The position numbers were made by a program, and so were the translations under genes. Below, piece after piece: positions 48,718 to 59,945 of a DNA stretch of 64,000 nt. The first letter of the stretch is position 1, and every line of letters starts with the position of its first letter. This stretch comes from Bacillus inaquosorum KCTC 13429 (GTDB lineage: Bacteria; Bacillota; Bacilli; Bacillales; Bacillaceae): contig NZ_AMXN01000005.1 of the NCBI RefSeq assembly GCF_000332645.1, positions 279,180-343,179 on the forward strand, in the 5' to 3' direction. The notes below the pieces were generated by a model. It was not told where the DNA came from and searched no databases. It worked only from the letters and a program-made list of their open reading frames with translations.

Positions 48718-49710
48718 TTATTCTCCAAATAATTTTACATAAACATTATTAAATAAATGAACTTGGGCTGTCCGATTAATCCAAATCGTAATATTATGAT
48801 ATTTTACATTATTCTGTGTTGAAGTATTGACCTTTACATAAGGATCTCCATAAGCGATTATTTGTTTATTATGTTTTTTATAATTATCTTCCATATAATC
48901 GATTAACGTTTCATGTTCCTCATAGATATTCAAACTCACACTTGGAACATGCCTAAATCCTTCTGTATCAATATCCTTTACATAAGGTTTTTCTAACATA
49001 AAAGAATAATATTTTTTATTCTTTTTGTCCGTTCTTATTTGATAATCCTTTACCATTCCCTCTATACAGATAGGGTGCTTCGGCTCCGGTTTATTTCTGA
49101 AATACTTCGATAATACTAGGAAATCTTTATATTCAGGACCAAAATAAAATTTATCCCAACTAATCGTCTTACTTTTATATTCTAACTTTAAATGTTTCTT
49201 AACATCCGTATTCTTTTCCATTTTAGAACGCAGGATCATAATATCTTTCATTCTACTTAGATAAGGTGTTATTGATCCACTATTTTTATAATTCTTATTC
49301 GCAGCATCCCCTTTCCCTTTTGGATTTGCCGTTGTTCCTTCTACCTCTTCTTCTGGAGGTTCTGCCATCGCTTTCTTGACAACTTGCAGCCTTATAGCAT
49401 ATTGATCATTTTTCTTTTTTTCCATGAATTCTTTCAATGCCATTGGTTTACGGGCTATAATTTCAATCTGTCCAAATGTATTATATTCACATTGTTCTTC
49501 ATGTTCGATGCCTTTTTCCAATCGAAAATAAGGAGATACGTCAATCACTCTATTTTCTAATTGTCTCTTCCCCGATCTTCTGAATGATAATTCTACATTA
49601 CAATAAGGACATGTGAACTTTTCCCCATTCAATTCCTGTTTATCTGCTTCTATATTCGTCATGAGTTCTTTTGTTTTAGTGTAAACTGCTTTATCTATTT
49701 TTACCCCCAT
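48718..49710 (-). CDS. Zinc-finger protein of unknown function in the groEL island
   Basis: A 330-residue soluble protein. Residues about 33-75 hold a CPYC ... YFRLEKGIEHEEQC pattern, similar to the N-terminal zinc ribbon of CoiA-like competence/nuclease-associated proteins. A Glu/Gly-rich linker follows (about 120-140), then a C-terminal part with beta-rich segments (about 210-320, GMVKDYQIRT, HNITIWINRTAQVHL) that could form an OB-like fold (inference). ATG 49710 follows GAGAGTGG; GTG 49719 overlaps it. Codon use is AT-rich, unlike the core genes. Function unknown. Confidence 0.68.
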   Translation of the reverse strand: MGVKIDKAVYTKTKELMTNIEADKQELNGEKFTCPYCNVELSFRRSGKRQLENRVIDVSPYFRLEKGIEHEEQCEYNTFGQIEIIARKPMALKEFMEKKKNDQYAIRLQVVKKAMAEPPEEEVEGTTANPKGKGDAANKNYKNSGSITPYLSRMKDIMILRSKMEKNTDVKKHLKLEYKSKTISWDKFYFGPEYKDFLVLSKYFRNKPEPKHPICIEGMVKDYQIRTDKKNKKYYSFMLEKPYVKDIDTEGFRHVPSVSLNIYEEHETLIDYMEDNYKKHNKQIIAYGDPYVKVNTSTQNNVKYHNITIWINRTAQVHLFNNVYVKLFGE

Positions 49711-50484
49711 ATATGCCACTCTCTTTCTTATGTAGTCTTAGACTTAAAAATTTCATACCTTGCAAACTCTTCACTCAACTAGTTCACTATACATAAAAAT
49801 GCCAACAAATTTCTCTGACGTTTGATTAAGAGTGATTTTTTCAGTCTTCACCAATTGGCTCTAGACACAAGAATTAAAATCATTTCATATCTTTTATTTA
49901 GGACCTATACTTACTGTAATTTTATTAATCTTATCTAATAAATTTATGAACAGAACTCCACATGACAACAAAGGGAGCTGTAGGTCTTATAAAAGCTCAT
50001 TCCCTAATTACAGTAGAGTGCGAGGTATGTTATTTAACTAAACCCTATTCATAAACCACTTCCTTCAAGAACCGAATAATTATGCTGATTTCCAATACTA
50101 GAGTAATTATCTTCGTTGCACTTAAAAATCTTCGTTTTGTATTGTTGTTATCAAATGACTTTATAAATTCCAACAAAATACAAACTGACCTCTTCTATCG
50201 TAAGAATTTGTTAATATATTAATATACTCCTCACATAATTACGAGCCGCTCGTCACCAATATTAAACAACAGGTTTTTTAATTTGTCAAACTTTTCATAA
50301 GAAATTAAAACCAATTATTTATATAACAGCAAATACAATTAAATATCGTTAAACATTTCCACCTGTGCGGCTGTACATGTTTTTCTGAGCGGCTTTGAAA
50401 AATATACAACAAAAAACAAAAAATAAATTGAAATAAATGCATATAAGTGATAAATTTAACACATAACAATTTTGGGGTGGTAAA
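49711..50484. other. AT-rich intergenic region with palindromes in the groEL island
   Basis: Between the divergent island genes. It has a 13-bp palindrome ACGAGCCGCTCGT (50241-50253), further GCGGCT motifs near 50370 and 50390, and an AT palindrome around 50209-50224. No gene is supported. It may hold regulatory sites for the flanking genes. Confidence 0.5.
50428..50456 (+). promoter_or_regulatory. Predicted sigma-A promoter of the DGQHR gene
   Basis: -35 TTGAAA (50428-50433), 17-bp spacer, -10 TAAATT (50451-50456), 28 bases before the ATG. Confidence 0.6.
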
Positions 50485-51570
50485 ATGTCTGTAGCAAACT
50501 CTATTAAAATTTCATTTAAAGGTTCAAAAGGAAGTCAATTTGGAAAGGATACTTATGTAACAATGATTCCTTTCAATAAACTTGAAAGTTTCTTTAAGGT
50601 TTTTCCAGAAGTCCAGCGTAAATTAAATAAGCCACGCGTTAAATCAATTGCAAAGTATATTTTAGACGGCATTGATAAAAAAAGAATGACTTTTTTAAGT
50701 GCTATTACGGTAACATGTAAAGATGACATTCAATATAATGAAGAATTATCCACTATTGATGTTGATATCAGTACTATTTTTTCTATAAATGATGGACAAC
50801 ATCGATCTGAAGCAATTAAATTAGCAATTGCTACTTTAAAAGGGAATATTGAAAATTCAAGTAACAAAAATGAAAAAGATAGGCTTATAGAGAAGCTTAT
50901 TCTTTTAGAGAATATGACTATTCCTGTCGTAATTTTCACTGGAATCGATCAAAAAGGAGAACAACAATTGTTCCATGATTTAAATCTTTTAGCAGGGAAG
51001 CCTAACAAATCAATTGCATTGAATTTTGATTCAAGTGACCAGTACAATAGATTAGCTAAAGATTTAGCTAAAAATAACGAACAATTATTAAGATTGAATA
51101 TCGAAACTGAAAAAACCCAAATTCGGAGCAATAATAATCAAATTATGGTTCTTTCCACATTAAGAAACATGTTGTGTTATATAATTACAGGTGCAAATAA
51201 AGATAAAGAAAGCAAATTAAACATGGAAACTTATAATGAATTCCACAATACTCTTGACGAGATTATTAATTTACTATTTGAAGTATTACCAGAAGATGCT
51301 TCTAATCGAGAAAAGTACATTATTGGCACAGCGGCTACGCTACAAGGGATTGGTAAGTACTTAAACGAAGTGATTTATAATCAAAATAATATCGATTGGA
51401 TAGGTGAAATTAAAAAATTAGGCACTATTGATTGGTCTCATAGGAGTTCTGTATGGGAAGGTTACGGAGGTAGCTACATTCCTGAAAAGAATAAGTTTGT
51501 ATTTACTGGGACTAGTGCTGGCATTAATGGTGTGTATGAAGCTTTAAAAAACGCCTTGAAAAAGCAATAA
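50485..51570 (+). CDS. DGQHR-domain (DndB-like) protein
   Basis: A 361-residue protein with INDGQHRSEA at residues 101-110, the hallmark of the DGQHR/DndB family, and the upstream QRKLNKPRVKSIAKYIL segment typical of it. DndB proteins occur with DNA phosphorothioation systems as regulators, but no dndA/C/D/E or sulfur-transfer gene is near, so this is a solo member. GGGGTGG precedes the ATG. It ends on a terminator. It may be a regulator or part of a defence module (inference). Confidence 0.85.
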   Translation: MSVANSIKISFKGSKGSQFGKDTYVTMIPFNKLESFFKVFPEVQRKLNKPRVKSIAKYILDGIDKKRMTFLSAITVTCKDDIQYNEELSTIDVDISTIFSINDGQHRSEAIKLAIATLKGNIENSSNKNEKDRLIEKLILLENMTIPVVIFTGIDQKGEQQLFHDLNLLAGKPNKSIALNFDSSDQYNRLAKDLAKNNEQLLRLNIETEKTQIRSNNNQIMVLSTLRNMLCYIITGANKDKESKLNMETYNEFHNTLDEIINLLFEVLPEDASNREKYIIGTAATLQGIGKYLNEVIYNQNNIDWIGEIKKLGTIDWSHRSSVWEGYGGSYIPEKNKFVFTGTSAGINGVYEALKNALKKQ

Positions 51571-51575
51571 TAAGT

Positions 51576-51607
51576 AGAGCCGCTCACTTTGTGAAGCGGC
51601 TTTTTTT
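51576..51607 (+). terminator. Terminator after the DGQHR gene
   Basis: AGCCGCTCAC / GTGAAGCGGCT stem (51578-51601) followed by T7. Confidence 0.88.
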
Positions 51608-52195
51608 CATGGGATTATAAAAAGTTAAAAACTTTTATTTATGGATATGCTCAGACTATTTCAATTTCTTATACTCCCAACCCGTTAAGTTTATTCTCCT
51701 CAATCATCGACAGACCAAGATTAATCTTATTAACTCCTATTTTTACTTAGCCACAATTGTCATCTAAATTTTCCTTTATATTAATCTCATTTATAAATGA
51801 TATGACATTTCTTTTTGAATATGAAATATTAATAAGTTAAATAGTACACTAATGTTTTATAATGATATACATCTTATAAACGACACGTAAACTGAACCGC
51901 TATTAATTCTTGTGTTACCTATTCCCTTGTAAGAAAGAAAATGAATAACATTATAACGGTCATAAAGCATATACAACCATATGATTTTCGTGACAGTATA
52001 CCCAAATTAGGCACTTTTCTTAGTATTCCTTCTATATTATATAAGTGGATTTTTCTTTTGTGCCGACAATATTTTTAATTTATTGAAACTAATCAAATAT
52101 CACCACAAAATTTTAAAAAGAATATTGATACAGCAGCGGCTTGGACATACAGATATTAATACCACATTTATTATCTATACATGGCCTCCAATATA
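51608..52195. other. AT-rich gap without a gene
   Basis: No open frame with a ribosome-binding site was found. The composition matches the rest of the island; nothing else was recognised. Confidence 0.55.
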
Positions 52196-52241
52196 GAAGA
52201 AAAGGCCTCCCAACAGTTTTAGCAAACTGATGAAAGACCTT
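52196..52241 (-). terminator. Terminator downstream of groEL
   Basis: 18-bp stem with 17 pairs including G-U (arms 52202-52219 and 52224-52241), followed on the minus strand by TTTTCTTC. It lies 124 bases after the groEL stop and can end groES-groEL transcripts. Confidence 0.75.
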
Positions 52242-52292
52242 CTCCTATAGTAAGAACTGTTCTTGCATGATATGCCCCATTTTTAGAAAACC

Positions 52293-54014
<1,722 letters not shown>

Positions 54015-54045
54015 TCAAATGTTTTAAGTATTGTTTATTTAAGAA

Positions 54046-54330
54046 TTAGCCGATAACAGCTAAAATGTCGCTTTCACGTAAGATTAAGTATTCAGTACCT
54101 TCGTATTTCACTTCAGTACCTGCGTATTTTGAGAAGATAATGCGGTCGCCCTCTTTTACTTCTAAAGCAACGCGCTCTCCGCTTTCTAACACGCGACCTG
54201 AACCAGCTGCCACGATTTTGCCTTCTTGCGGTTTTTCTTTTGCAGAATCCGGCAACACAATTCCGCTGGCAGTTTTTTCTTCAGATTCTACGAGTTCAAT
54301 GACAACGCGATCACCTAATGGCTTTAACAA
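54046..54330 (-). CDS. groES: Co-chaperonin GroES (10 kDa)
   Basis: A 94-residue Gro[14 protein letters not shown] start, mobile loop [15 protein letters not shown], ending ESDILAVIG. The start is TTG at 54330, 8 bases after GAGGAGG; the longer frame from 54372 would run through the CIRCE element. First gene of the groESL operon. Confidence 0.97.
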   Translation of the reverse strand: MLKPLGDRVVIELVESEEKTASGIVLPDSAKEKPQEGKIVAAGSGRVLESGERVALEVKEGDRIIFSKYAGTEVKYEGTEYLILRESDILAVIG

Positions 54331-54365
54331 TGTAATAACCTCCTCAATAGTATGAATATGTAATT

Positions 54366-54392
54366 TTAGCACTCGACACTAAAGAGTGCTAA
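54366..54392 (-). promoter_or_regulatory. CIRCE operator (HrcA) of groES-groEL
   Basis: Perfect TTAGCACTC-N9-GAGTGCTAA. HrcA binds it and represses until heat shock. Confidence 0.97.
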
Positions 54393-54402
54393 CACAATTC
54401 TT

Positions 54403-54431
54403 ATAATAAAGAATCTCCCTTCCAATTTCAA
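54403..54431 (-). promoter_or_regulatory. Sigma-A promoter of groES-groEL
   Basis: -35 TTGAAA (54426-54431), 17-bp spacer, -10 TATTAT (54403-54408), immediately upstream of CIRCE. Confidence 0.88.
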
Positions 54432-54568
54432 GTGATAAGATAAAAATTTTTTCACGCTTACATGATTCTTTTCAGCTCCCTTTTCCCTTAGCTTTTTCAC
54501 CCCCGTTCCGATTATGTTACAATAGCTGTAGATGAACGAAACCCATTTAACAAAGGAGTACATACCAT

Positions 54569-55303
54569 TTGAGAAAACAGTATTGGTTTATTATTTTGAC
54601 ATATATCATCATGCAGTTTTCCGCATTAATCGGGATTCCCTTGTTATTTAAATTCGGTTATGCCGGAGGACAGCCTACAAATGAGAATATGCTGCACGCA
54701 CAAGGATTATGGTCCGTTATCAGCTTTATCGCCTGTCTCGTTGTCGTTCTGCTCATTCTGAGAACTGTTCCGAAAACAACGCTGAGAAACGGCCGGAAAG
54801 ACTCCGTCGGACTTTCTATCCTTTGGGCGATAGCCGGTTTTTTCATTGCCCTCTTCTCGCAAGGATTAGCAGGCTCTATTGAATATTATGTATTTGGCAT
54901 CGGAAGAGAATCAGAAAATACACAAGCTATTCTGGATGTCATTCAGGCAGTCCCGCTCATGATTATGGTTTCTTCTGTCGTCGGGCCTATATTAGAAGAA
55001 ATCATCTTCAGAAAAATCATTTTCGGCACACTGTACGAAAAAACGAATTTCTTCTTTGCCGGACTGATCAGCTCGGTTATTTTTGGTATTGTTCACGCTG
55101 ATTTAAAGCATCTTCTTCTTTATACAGCAATGGGCTTTACCTTTGCCTTCTTGTATGCGAGAACCAAACGGATATGGGTGCCGATATTCGCCCATGTCAT
55201 GATGAATACATTTGTCGTCATCATGCAGCTTGAGCCTGTTCAGAAGTACCTTGAACAGCAGAGCACACAAATGCAATTGATTATTGGAGGATTATTTTTA
55301 TGA
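54569..55303 (+). CDS. ydiL: YdiL, CPBP-family intramembrane protease
   Basis: A 244-residue protein with about eight hydrophobic segments and the CPBP/ABI motifs: GPILEEIIFRKIIFG (EEIIFR, about 141-146) and the later His motifs GIVHADLKH and FAHVMMN. These form a glutamate-type intramembrane protease site. The start is TTG at 54569 after AAAGGAG. It overlaps ydiK by 4 bp. Substrate unknown. Confidence 0.88.
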   Translation: MRKQYWFIILTYIIMQFSALIGIPLLFKFGYAGGQPTNENMLHAQGLWSVISFIACLVVVLLILRTVPKTTLRNGRKDSVGLSILWAIAGFFIALFSQGLAGSIEYYVFGIGRESENTQAILDVIQAVPLMIMVSSVVGPILEEIIFRKIIFGTLYEKTNFFFAGLISSVIFGIVHADLKHLLLYTAMGFTFAFLYARTKRIWVPIFAHVMMNTFVVIMQLEPVQKYLEQQSTQMQLIIGGLFL

Positions 55304-55491
55304 GAAACCCGGTAGTTTGGGGAATGATCTATTTTGCCGTAGGGTGCATCTTTACTTATCTTGCCGCAAGCTCACCAGGCAGCATGTGGTCATTTTACTC
55401 CATCCTGCTGATGGTGTTCGCCGCTTACAACATCAGCATTTCTTTTAAGATGTTCGCCTTTTCTTTTAAAATCAAAAAGAACCAGAAATAA
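55300..55491 (+). CDS. ydiK: YdiK, small DUF4305 membrane protein
   Basis: A 63-residue protein with two membrane helices (WGMIYFAVGCIFTYLAA and FYSILLMVFAAYNISI) and a basic tail (KIKKNQK). It starts in an ATGA overlap with ydiL, so the two are translated together. Function unknown; it may be a YdiL partner. Confidence 0.85.
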   Translation: MRNPVVWGMIYFAVGCIFTYLAASSPGSMWSFYSILLMVFAAYNISISFKMFAFSFKIKKNQK

Positions 55492-55494
55492 AGA

Positions 55495-55526
55495 AAATCC
55501 ATTTCTCAATGAGAAATGGATTTTTT
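55495..55526. terminator. Bidirectional terminator between ydiK and tatCy
   Basis: Stem AAATCCATTTCTC / GAGAAATGGATTT around an AAT loop (55496-55524), flanked by A and T runs. Confidence 0.9.
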
Positions 55527-55527
55527 A

Positions 55528-56292
55528 TTATTGCCCGGAAGACACGTCCTGATCGGCAGCACTGCTTTTCTGCGCTTTCCGATAAGCGGCCTTCGATATA
55601 AGAATACTGATTTCATATAAAATCAAAAGCGGGACAGTGACCATCATATGGGACAAAAGCTCAGGCGGTGTAATCAGGGCAGCGATCACCAGCAGCGTAA
55701 AATACGCATACTTTCTGATTTTCGCTAAGAACATTGGTGTCACAATTCCAAGCCTGGTCAAAAACATGAGGATGACTGGCATTTGGAACAACAGTCCAAA
55801 CGGAATCGTCAGCTGCAGGAGAAAATGAAAATACTCATTAATTCCAATCACCTGATTGACATTCAAGTCCTGAGAAATCCGCTTCATAAAATCAACAACA
55901 AAAGGAAATAAAATATAATATGAAAAAGATAAGCCCGCTAAAAACAGCAAAATAGAGATCGGAATGTAGCTGAGCGTTACTTTGCGCTCTTTCTCATAGA
56001 GGCCTGGGCTCACAAAAGCCCAAAGCTGATAAAGAATAACCGGCGAAGTCAGGACAATGCCGATGATAAACGCAAACTGCATAAACACATAAAGCGGGTC
56101 TGTCAGATTAAACGCGTTAAGCGTAAGCTGCTTCGCTTCATCTGTTTCTTGCAGATATACAATAATCGGCTTCGCTAAAAAAAATCCCGCGATAAAGAAA
56201 ACGACAAACGCCAGCGCTACAATCAGCAACCGTTTTCGAAGCTCAGCAATATGCTCCAGCAGCGACATTTGATTCACTTTCATTCGTGTCAT
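55528..56292 (-). CDS. tatCY: TatCy, twin-arginine translocase receptor
   Basis: A 254-residue TatC with six membrane helices. The N-terminal EHIAELRKRLLI (about 13-24) and the FVSPGLYEKERK loop after helix 2 are signal-peptide contacts. It works with TatAy in folded-protein export. The frame's ATG is 6 bases after tatAy; a second ATG three codons in (56283) has a clearer site, so the exact start is uncertain. Confidence 0.95.
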   Translation of the reverse strand: MTRMKVNQMSLLEHIAELRKRLLIVALAFVVFFIAGFFLAKPIIVYLQETDEAKQLTLNAFNLTDPLYVFMQFAFIIGIVLTSPVILYQLWAFVSPGLYEKERKVTLSYIPISILLFLAGLSFSYYILFPFVVDFMKRISQDLNVNQVIGINEYFHFLLQLTIPFGLLFQMPVILMFLTRLGIVTPMFLAKIRKYAYFTLLVIAALITPPELLSHMMVTVPLLILYEISILISKAAYRKAQKSSAADQDVSSGQ

Positions 56293-56298
56293 CCTAAC

Positions 56299-56472
56299 TT
56301 ACTGATCTTCTTTCTTTTTTTCCTCGTCATCACTCGTTAATCCTTTAGTAGCGTTTTTGAATTCACGAAGTGTGTCTCCCGCAGCTTTCCCCAACTCAGG
56401 CAGCTTTTTGGGACCGAAGATAATCAGAGCAACGATTGCGATAACAGCAAGGCTTCCAGGACCGATCGGCAT
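56299..56472 (-). CDS. tatAY: TatAy, twin-arginine translocase pore subunit
   Basis: A 57-residue frame: ATG 56472 after AAAGGAGG, TAA at 56299-56301. N-terminal helix [20 protein letters not shown], the FGP hinge, an amphipathic helix ([17 protein letters not shown]) and a charged tail ([10 protein letters not shown]) are the TatA layout. It pairs with tatCy as the second Tat system of Bacillus (TatAy-Cy). Confidence 0.96.
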   Translation of the reverse strand: MPIGPGSLAVIAIVALIIFGPKKLPELGKAAGDTLREFKNATKGLTSDDEEKKKEDQ

Positions 56473-56493
56473 ATTTGGGCTCCTCCTTTCCCT

Positions 56494-57141
56494 CTATTCG
56501 ATTTCCTCTAAAACTGAATAATGCTTCAAGAAATAAACCAGTGACTGAAGCTCTACAGCTAAATCTATATGATGAATTCGAATGTGTTCCGGCACATTCA
56601 AACGGGCCGGCGTAAAATTAAGAATTCCCTTGATTCCTAACGCGACCAATCTGTCTGTAATGGATTGAGCGGCAACTGCTGGCACTGTAAGAATGGCAAC
56701 TGATTCATTTTTTACGTGTTGTTCAAGGTCATCAAGGTTATAGACAGGCACGCCGCCTACCTCAGTTCCTATTTTACTCTCATTTATATCAAAAGCCATA
56801 GAAATTTTTGTGTTATTATTTTTTGTGAAATTATAGTGAAGAAATGCCGTTCCCAAGTTCCCGACACCAATCAAGATAACGTCTGTCATCTCATCCTGAT
56901 CAAGCGTTTTTCGGAAAAATGACAGCAAATAATCCACATTATATCCATATCCTTTTTTGCCAAGAGCTCCAAAATAGGAAAAATCCCTGCGAATCGTGGC
57001 AGAATCAACCTTTACGGCATCACTGAGTTCAGCGGATGATACACGCTGCTTTCCTGACGCATGCAGATTCTTTAAAAAGCGATAGTAAAGCGGCAGCCGT
57101 TTTGCCGTCGCCTGCGGAATTTTTGATTGATCCTTATTCAT
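56494..57141 (-). CDS. rex: Rex, NADH-sensing redox repressor
   Basis: A 215-residue Rex: winged-helix DNA-binding domain (about 15-75, [20 protein letters not shown]), Rossmann NAD(H) domain with GVGNLGTAF (about 92-100), and a C-terminal swap helix. High NADH releases it from operators of fermentation and respiration genes. It overlaps moaC by 4 bp. Confidence 0.96.
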   Translation of the reverse strand: MNKDQSKIPQATAKRLPLYYRFLKNLHASGKQRVSSAELSDAVKVDSATIRRDFSYFGALGKKGYGYNVDYLLSFFRKTLDQDEMTDVILIGVGNLGTAFLHYNFTKNNNTKISMAFDINESKIGTEVGGVPVYNLDDLEQHVKNESVAILTVPAVAAQSITDRLVALGIKGILNFTPARLNVPEHIRIHHIDLAVELQSLVYFLKHYSVLEEIE

Positions 57142-57650
57142 TTTTGGTCCTCCAAATTATACTCGGATAGTTCTCTTTTAAAGTCACCGTTTTTCCCGCC
57201 TGTCTTCTCCAGCAAGAAAGTAGGGCCGATGACCATTCCCTTATCAAGGGCCTTGCACATATCGTAAACGGTAAGAGCGCACACCGATGCAGAAGTGAGC
57301 GCTTCCATTTCCACACCTGTACTCCCTTTCGTTTTGACCTGTGCTTTTATATGAAGTATAACTTCTGCTTCTTTTATTTTCCAGTCAAACGATATATCTA
57401 CCCCGCTCAGTGAAAGCGGATGGCACATCGGAATGATATTCGACGTTTGCTTTGCGGCCATAATACCTGCCACCTGCGCAACAGCCAGTACATCTCCTTT
57501 GCCGATATCATGACTTTGTATTTTCTCGTACACTTCATTCTTCATGTGTACGCTTGAAACAGCTGCCGCAGTACGGACAGTCGAAGATTTTTCGCTGATG
57601 TCCACCATCTGGGCTCTGCCCTGTTCATTAAAATGAGAAAATCCATTCAT
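57138..57650 (-). CDS. moaC: Cyclic pyranopterin monophosphate synthase
   Basis: A 170-residue MoaC of molybdenum cofactor synthesis. The [12 protein letters not shown] and [20 protein letters not shown] active-site segments are present. ATG 57650 follows AAGGAGAG; the frame's 10-codon extension does not. It is coupled to rex through an ATGA overlap. Confidence 0.96.
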   Translation of the reverse strand: MNGFSHFNEQGRAQMVDISEKSSTVRTAAAVSSVHMKNEVYEKIQSHDIGKGDVLAVAQVAGIMAAKQTSNIIPMCHPLSLSGVDISFDWKIKEAEVILHIKAQVKTKGSTGVEMEALTSASVCALTVYDMCKALDKGMVIGPTFLLEKTGGKNGDFKRELSEYNLEDQK

Positions 57651-57775
57651 ATTAAAACTCTCCTTAAACAGATCATACACTATTTTCTTCTCTATGTCTT
57701 ATTCGGCCAATGTATTGTTTGCTGACTTCTGGTTCATAAGCTACACTTAACTTATTATAGCAGAGGTGAAATAAT

Positions 57776-59704
57776 ATGATGATCTTACAAGTTAATCAGC
57801 TATCCAAATCGTTTGGCGCTGATACTATTTTAAACAATATAAAGCTGGAAGTCAGAAATCGTGATCGCATTGCCATTGTAGGAAGAAATGGCGCGGGAAA
57901 ATCTACGCTGCTTAAAATTATCGCAGGCCAGCTTTCGTATGAAAAGGGCGAAATTATTAAACCGAAAGATATTACAATGGGATATCTTGCCCAGCATACG
58001 GGCTTGGATTCTAAGCTTACCATAAAAGAAGAGCTGCTGACTGTTTTTGACCACTTAAAAGCAATGGAAAAGGAAATGCGGGCTATCGAAGAAAAAATGG
58101 CGGCAGCTGATCCCGGTGAATTGGAAAGCATCATGAAAACCTATGACCGGCTTCAGCAGGAATTCAGAGATAAAGGCGGCTATCAATATGAAGCAGATGT
58201 CAGATCTGTGCTGCATGGTCTCGGCTTCAGCCATTTTGACGATTCAACACAGGTGCAAAGCCTCAGCGGAGGTCAGAAAACAAGGCTGGCCCTTGGTAAG
58301 CTTCTGTTAACACAGCCTGATTTACTCATTCTCGATGAGCCGACAAACCATCTCGATATTGATACGCTAACCTGGCTTGAACATTATTTGCAGGGCTATT
58401 CAGGCGCCATTCTGATCGTTTCGCATGACCGCTACTTTTTGGACAAGGTGGTAAACCAAGTATACGAGGTATCAAGAGCTGAAAGCAAAAAGTATCACGG
58501 CAACTACAGCGCTTATCTCGACCAAAAAGCCGCGCAGTATGAGAAAGATATTAAAATATATGAAAAGCAGCAGGATGAAATCGCAAAGCTTCAGGACTTC
58601 GTAGACCGAAATCTGGCGAGAGCTTCTACCACAAAAAGAGCACAAAGCCGCCGAAAGCAGCTGGAGCGAATGGAAGTCATGTCAAAACCGCTCGGCGATG
58701 AAAAATCCGCAAACTTTCATTTTGATATTACAAAACAGAGCGGAAACGAAGTCCTGCGCGTTCAAGATCTCACAATCAGCTATGAAAACCAGCCGCCGCT
58801 TTTAACAGAAGTGTCGTTCATGCTCACAAGAGGAGAAAGCGCCGCGCTTGTCGGCCCTAACGGAATCGGTAAATCAACATTGCTGAAAACATTAATGGAC
58901 ACCCTAAAGCCAGATCATGGAACAATCTCATACGGCTCGAATGTCAGTGTCGGCTACTATGATCAGGAGCAGGCTGAACTGACTTCCTCTAAACGCGTCC
59001 TTGATGAGCTGTGGGATGAGTACCCTGGTCTTCCGGAGAAAGAAATCCGAACTTGTCTCGGCAATTTCTTATTCTCCGGAGATGATGTGCTGAAACCCGT
59101 CCATTCACTGAGCGGAGGCGAAAAAGCAAGATTGGCTCTTGCTAAGCTGATGCTTCAAAAAGCTAATTTTCTCATCCTTGATGAACCGACGAACCACCTG
59201 GACTTAGACAGTAAAGAAGTTCTCGAAAACGCGCTGATTGATTATCCAGGCACACTGTTATTTGTCTCACATGACAGATATTTTATTAACAGAATTGCCA
59301 CAAGAGTATTGGAGCTTTCTCCAAACCATATAGAGGAGTATCTGGGAGATTACGATTATTATACCGAGAAAAAAACAGAGCAGCTTGAACTGGAGAAAAT
59401 GAATCAGCAAGAGGAAACCGAAAAAACTCCTGCTGCGGTAAAGTCCGACTCAAAACGTTCATATGAAGAAGAAAAAGAATGGAAAAAGAAAGAGCGCCAA
59501 CGGCTCCGTCGGATTGAAGAAATTGAAACCGCTGTTCAAAACATTGAAGAAAACATTAGTCACAATGATGAATTGCTTTGTGATCCTGAAGTCTATCAAG
59601 ACCATGAAAAGGTACAAGCGATCCATGCAGACAACGAGAAGCTTAATCAGGAGCTGGAAACTCTTTTGTCCGAGTGGGAAGAACTATCCACAGAAGAATC
59701 TTAA
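57776..59704 (+). CDS. ydiF: YdiF, ABC-F family ATPase
   Basis: A 642-residue ABC-F protein with two ATPase domains and no membrane part. Walker A motifs GRNGAGKST (about 37-45) and GPNGIGKST (about 363), signatures LSGGQKTRLALGK and LSGGEKARLALAK, and two LILDEPTNHLD boxes are visible. A charged linker joins the domains and the C-terminus is coiled-coil-like. ABC-F proteins act on ribosomes. Two adjacent ATG codons follow AGAGGTG. Confidence 0.93.
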   Translation: MMILQVNQLSKSFGADTILNNIKLEVRNRDRIAIVGRNGAGKSTLLKIIAGQLSYEKGEIIKPKDITMGYLAQHTGLDSKLTIKEELLTVFDHLKAMEKEMRAIEEKMAAADPGELESIMKTYDRLQQEFRDKGGYQYEADVRSVLHGLGFSHFDDSTQVQSLSGGQKTRLALGKLLLTQPDLLILDEPTNHLDIDTLTWLEHYLQGYSGAILIVSHDRYFLDKVVNQVYEVSRAESKKYHGNYSAYLDQKAAQYEKDIKIYEKQQDEIAKLQDFVDRNLARASTTKRAQSRRKQLERMEVMSKPLGDEKSANFHFDITKQSGNEVLRVQDLTISYENQPPLLTEVSFMLTRGESAALVGPNGIGKSTLLKTLMDTLKPDHGTISYGSNVSVGYYDQEQAELTSSKRVLDELWDEYPGLPEKEIRTCLGNFLFSGDDVLKPVHSLSGGEKARLALAKLMLQKANFLILDEPTNHLDLDSKEVLENALIDYPGTLLFVSHDRYFINRIATRVLELSPNHIEEYLGDYDYYTEKKTEQLELEKMNQQEETEKTPAAVKSDSKRSYEEEKEWKKKERQRLRRIEEIETAVQNIEENISHNDELLCDPEVYQDHEKVQAIHADNEKLNQELETLLSEWEELSTEES

Positions 59705-59712
59705 AAAAGTCA

Positions 59713-59739
59713 AGCACCTCTTTTTAGAGGTGCTTTTTA
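59713..59739 (+). terminator. Terminator after ydiF
   Basis: AGCACCTCT / AGAGGTGCT stem (59713-59734) with T5. Its T run merges into the first DnaA box. Confidence 0.88.
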
Positions 59740-59886
59740 TCCACAGAAAATAACCTTACAAGCAAACGAAATAAGCGCTTTATACACATTATCCACAAAA
59801 TATTCTGAATTTATCCACTTTATTAACAGTGTCTTCAGCCCTTTATCCATCGATATCTTCATAATTACTAACAGATATGTGGATAA
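59737..59886. other. DnaA-box cluster between ydiF and tsaD
   Basis: Three exact DnaA boxes TTATCCACA (59737-59745, 59789-59797, and reversed at 59878-59886) and three near matches: TTATACACA (59780-59788, abutting the next), TTATCCACT (59811-59819) and TTATCCATC (59843-59851). This is six boxes in 150 bp without a gene. I recall a DnaA-box cluster near gcp (tsaD) in 168 that helps control replication initiation by titrating DnaA. Confidence 0.88.
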
Positions 59887-59907
59887 ATTGAGAATTATCT
59901 GTTAATA

Positions 59908-59945
59908 ACAGATAAAAAGCCTCACGCCATTATGTCGTGAGACTT
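59908..59945 (-). terminator. Terminator overlapping the tsaD stop codon
   Basis: AGTCTCACG / CGTGAGGCT stem (59918-59926, 59936-59944) with T5 on the minus strand. The left half is within the last tsaD codons, so the operon ends directly at the stop. Confidence 0.8.

Noticed and set aside
49711..50484. Possible CRISPR or tandem array in the island gap
   Set aside because: The GCGGCT-type motifs are few, unequal in spacing and without repeat-spacer order.
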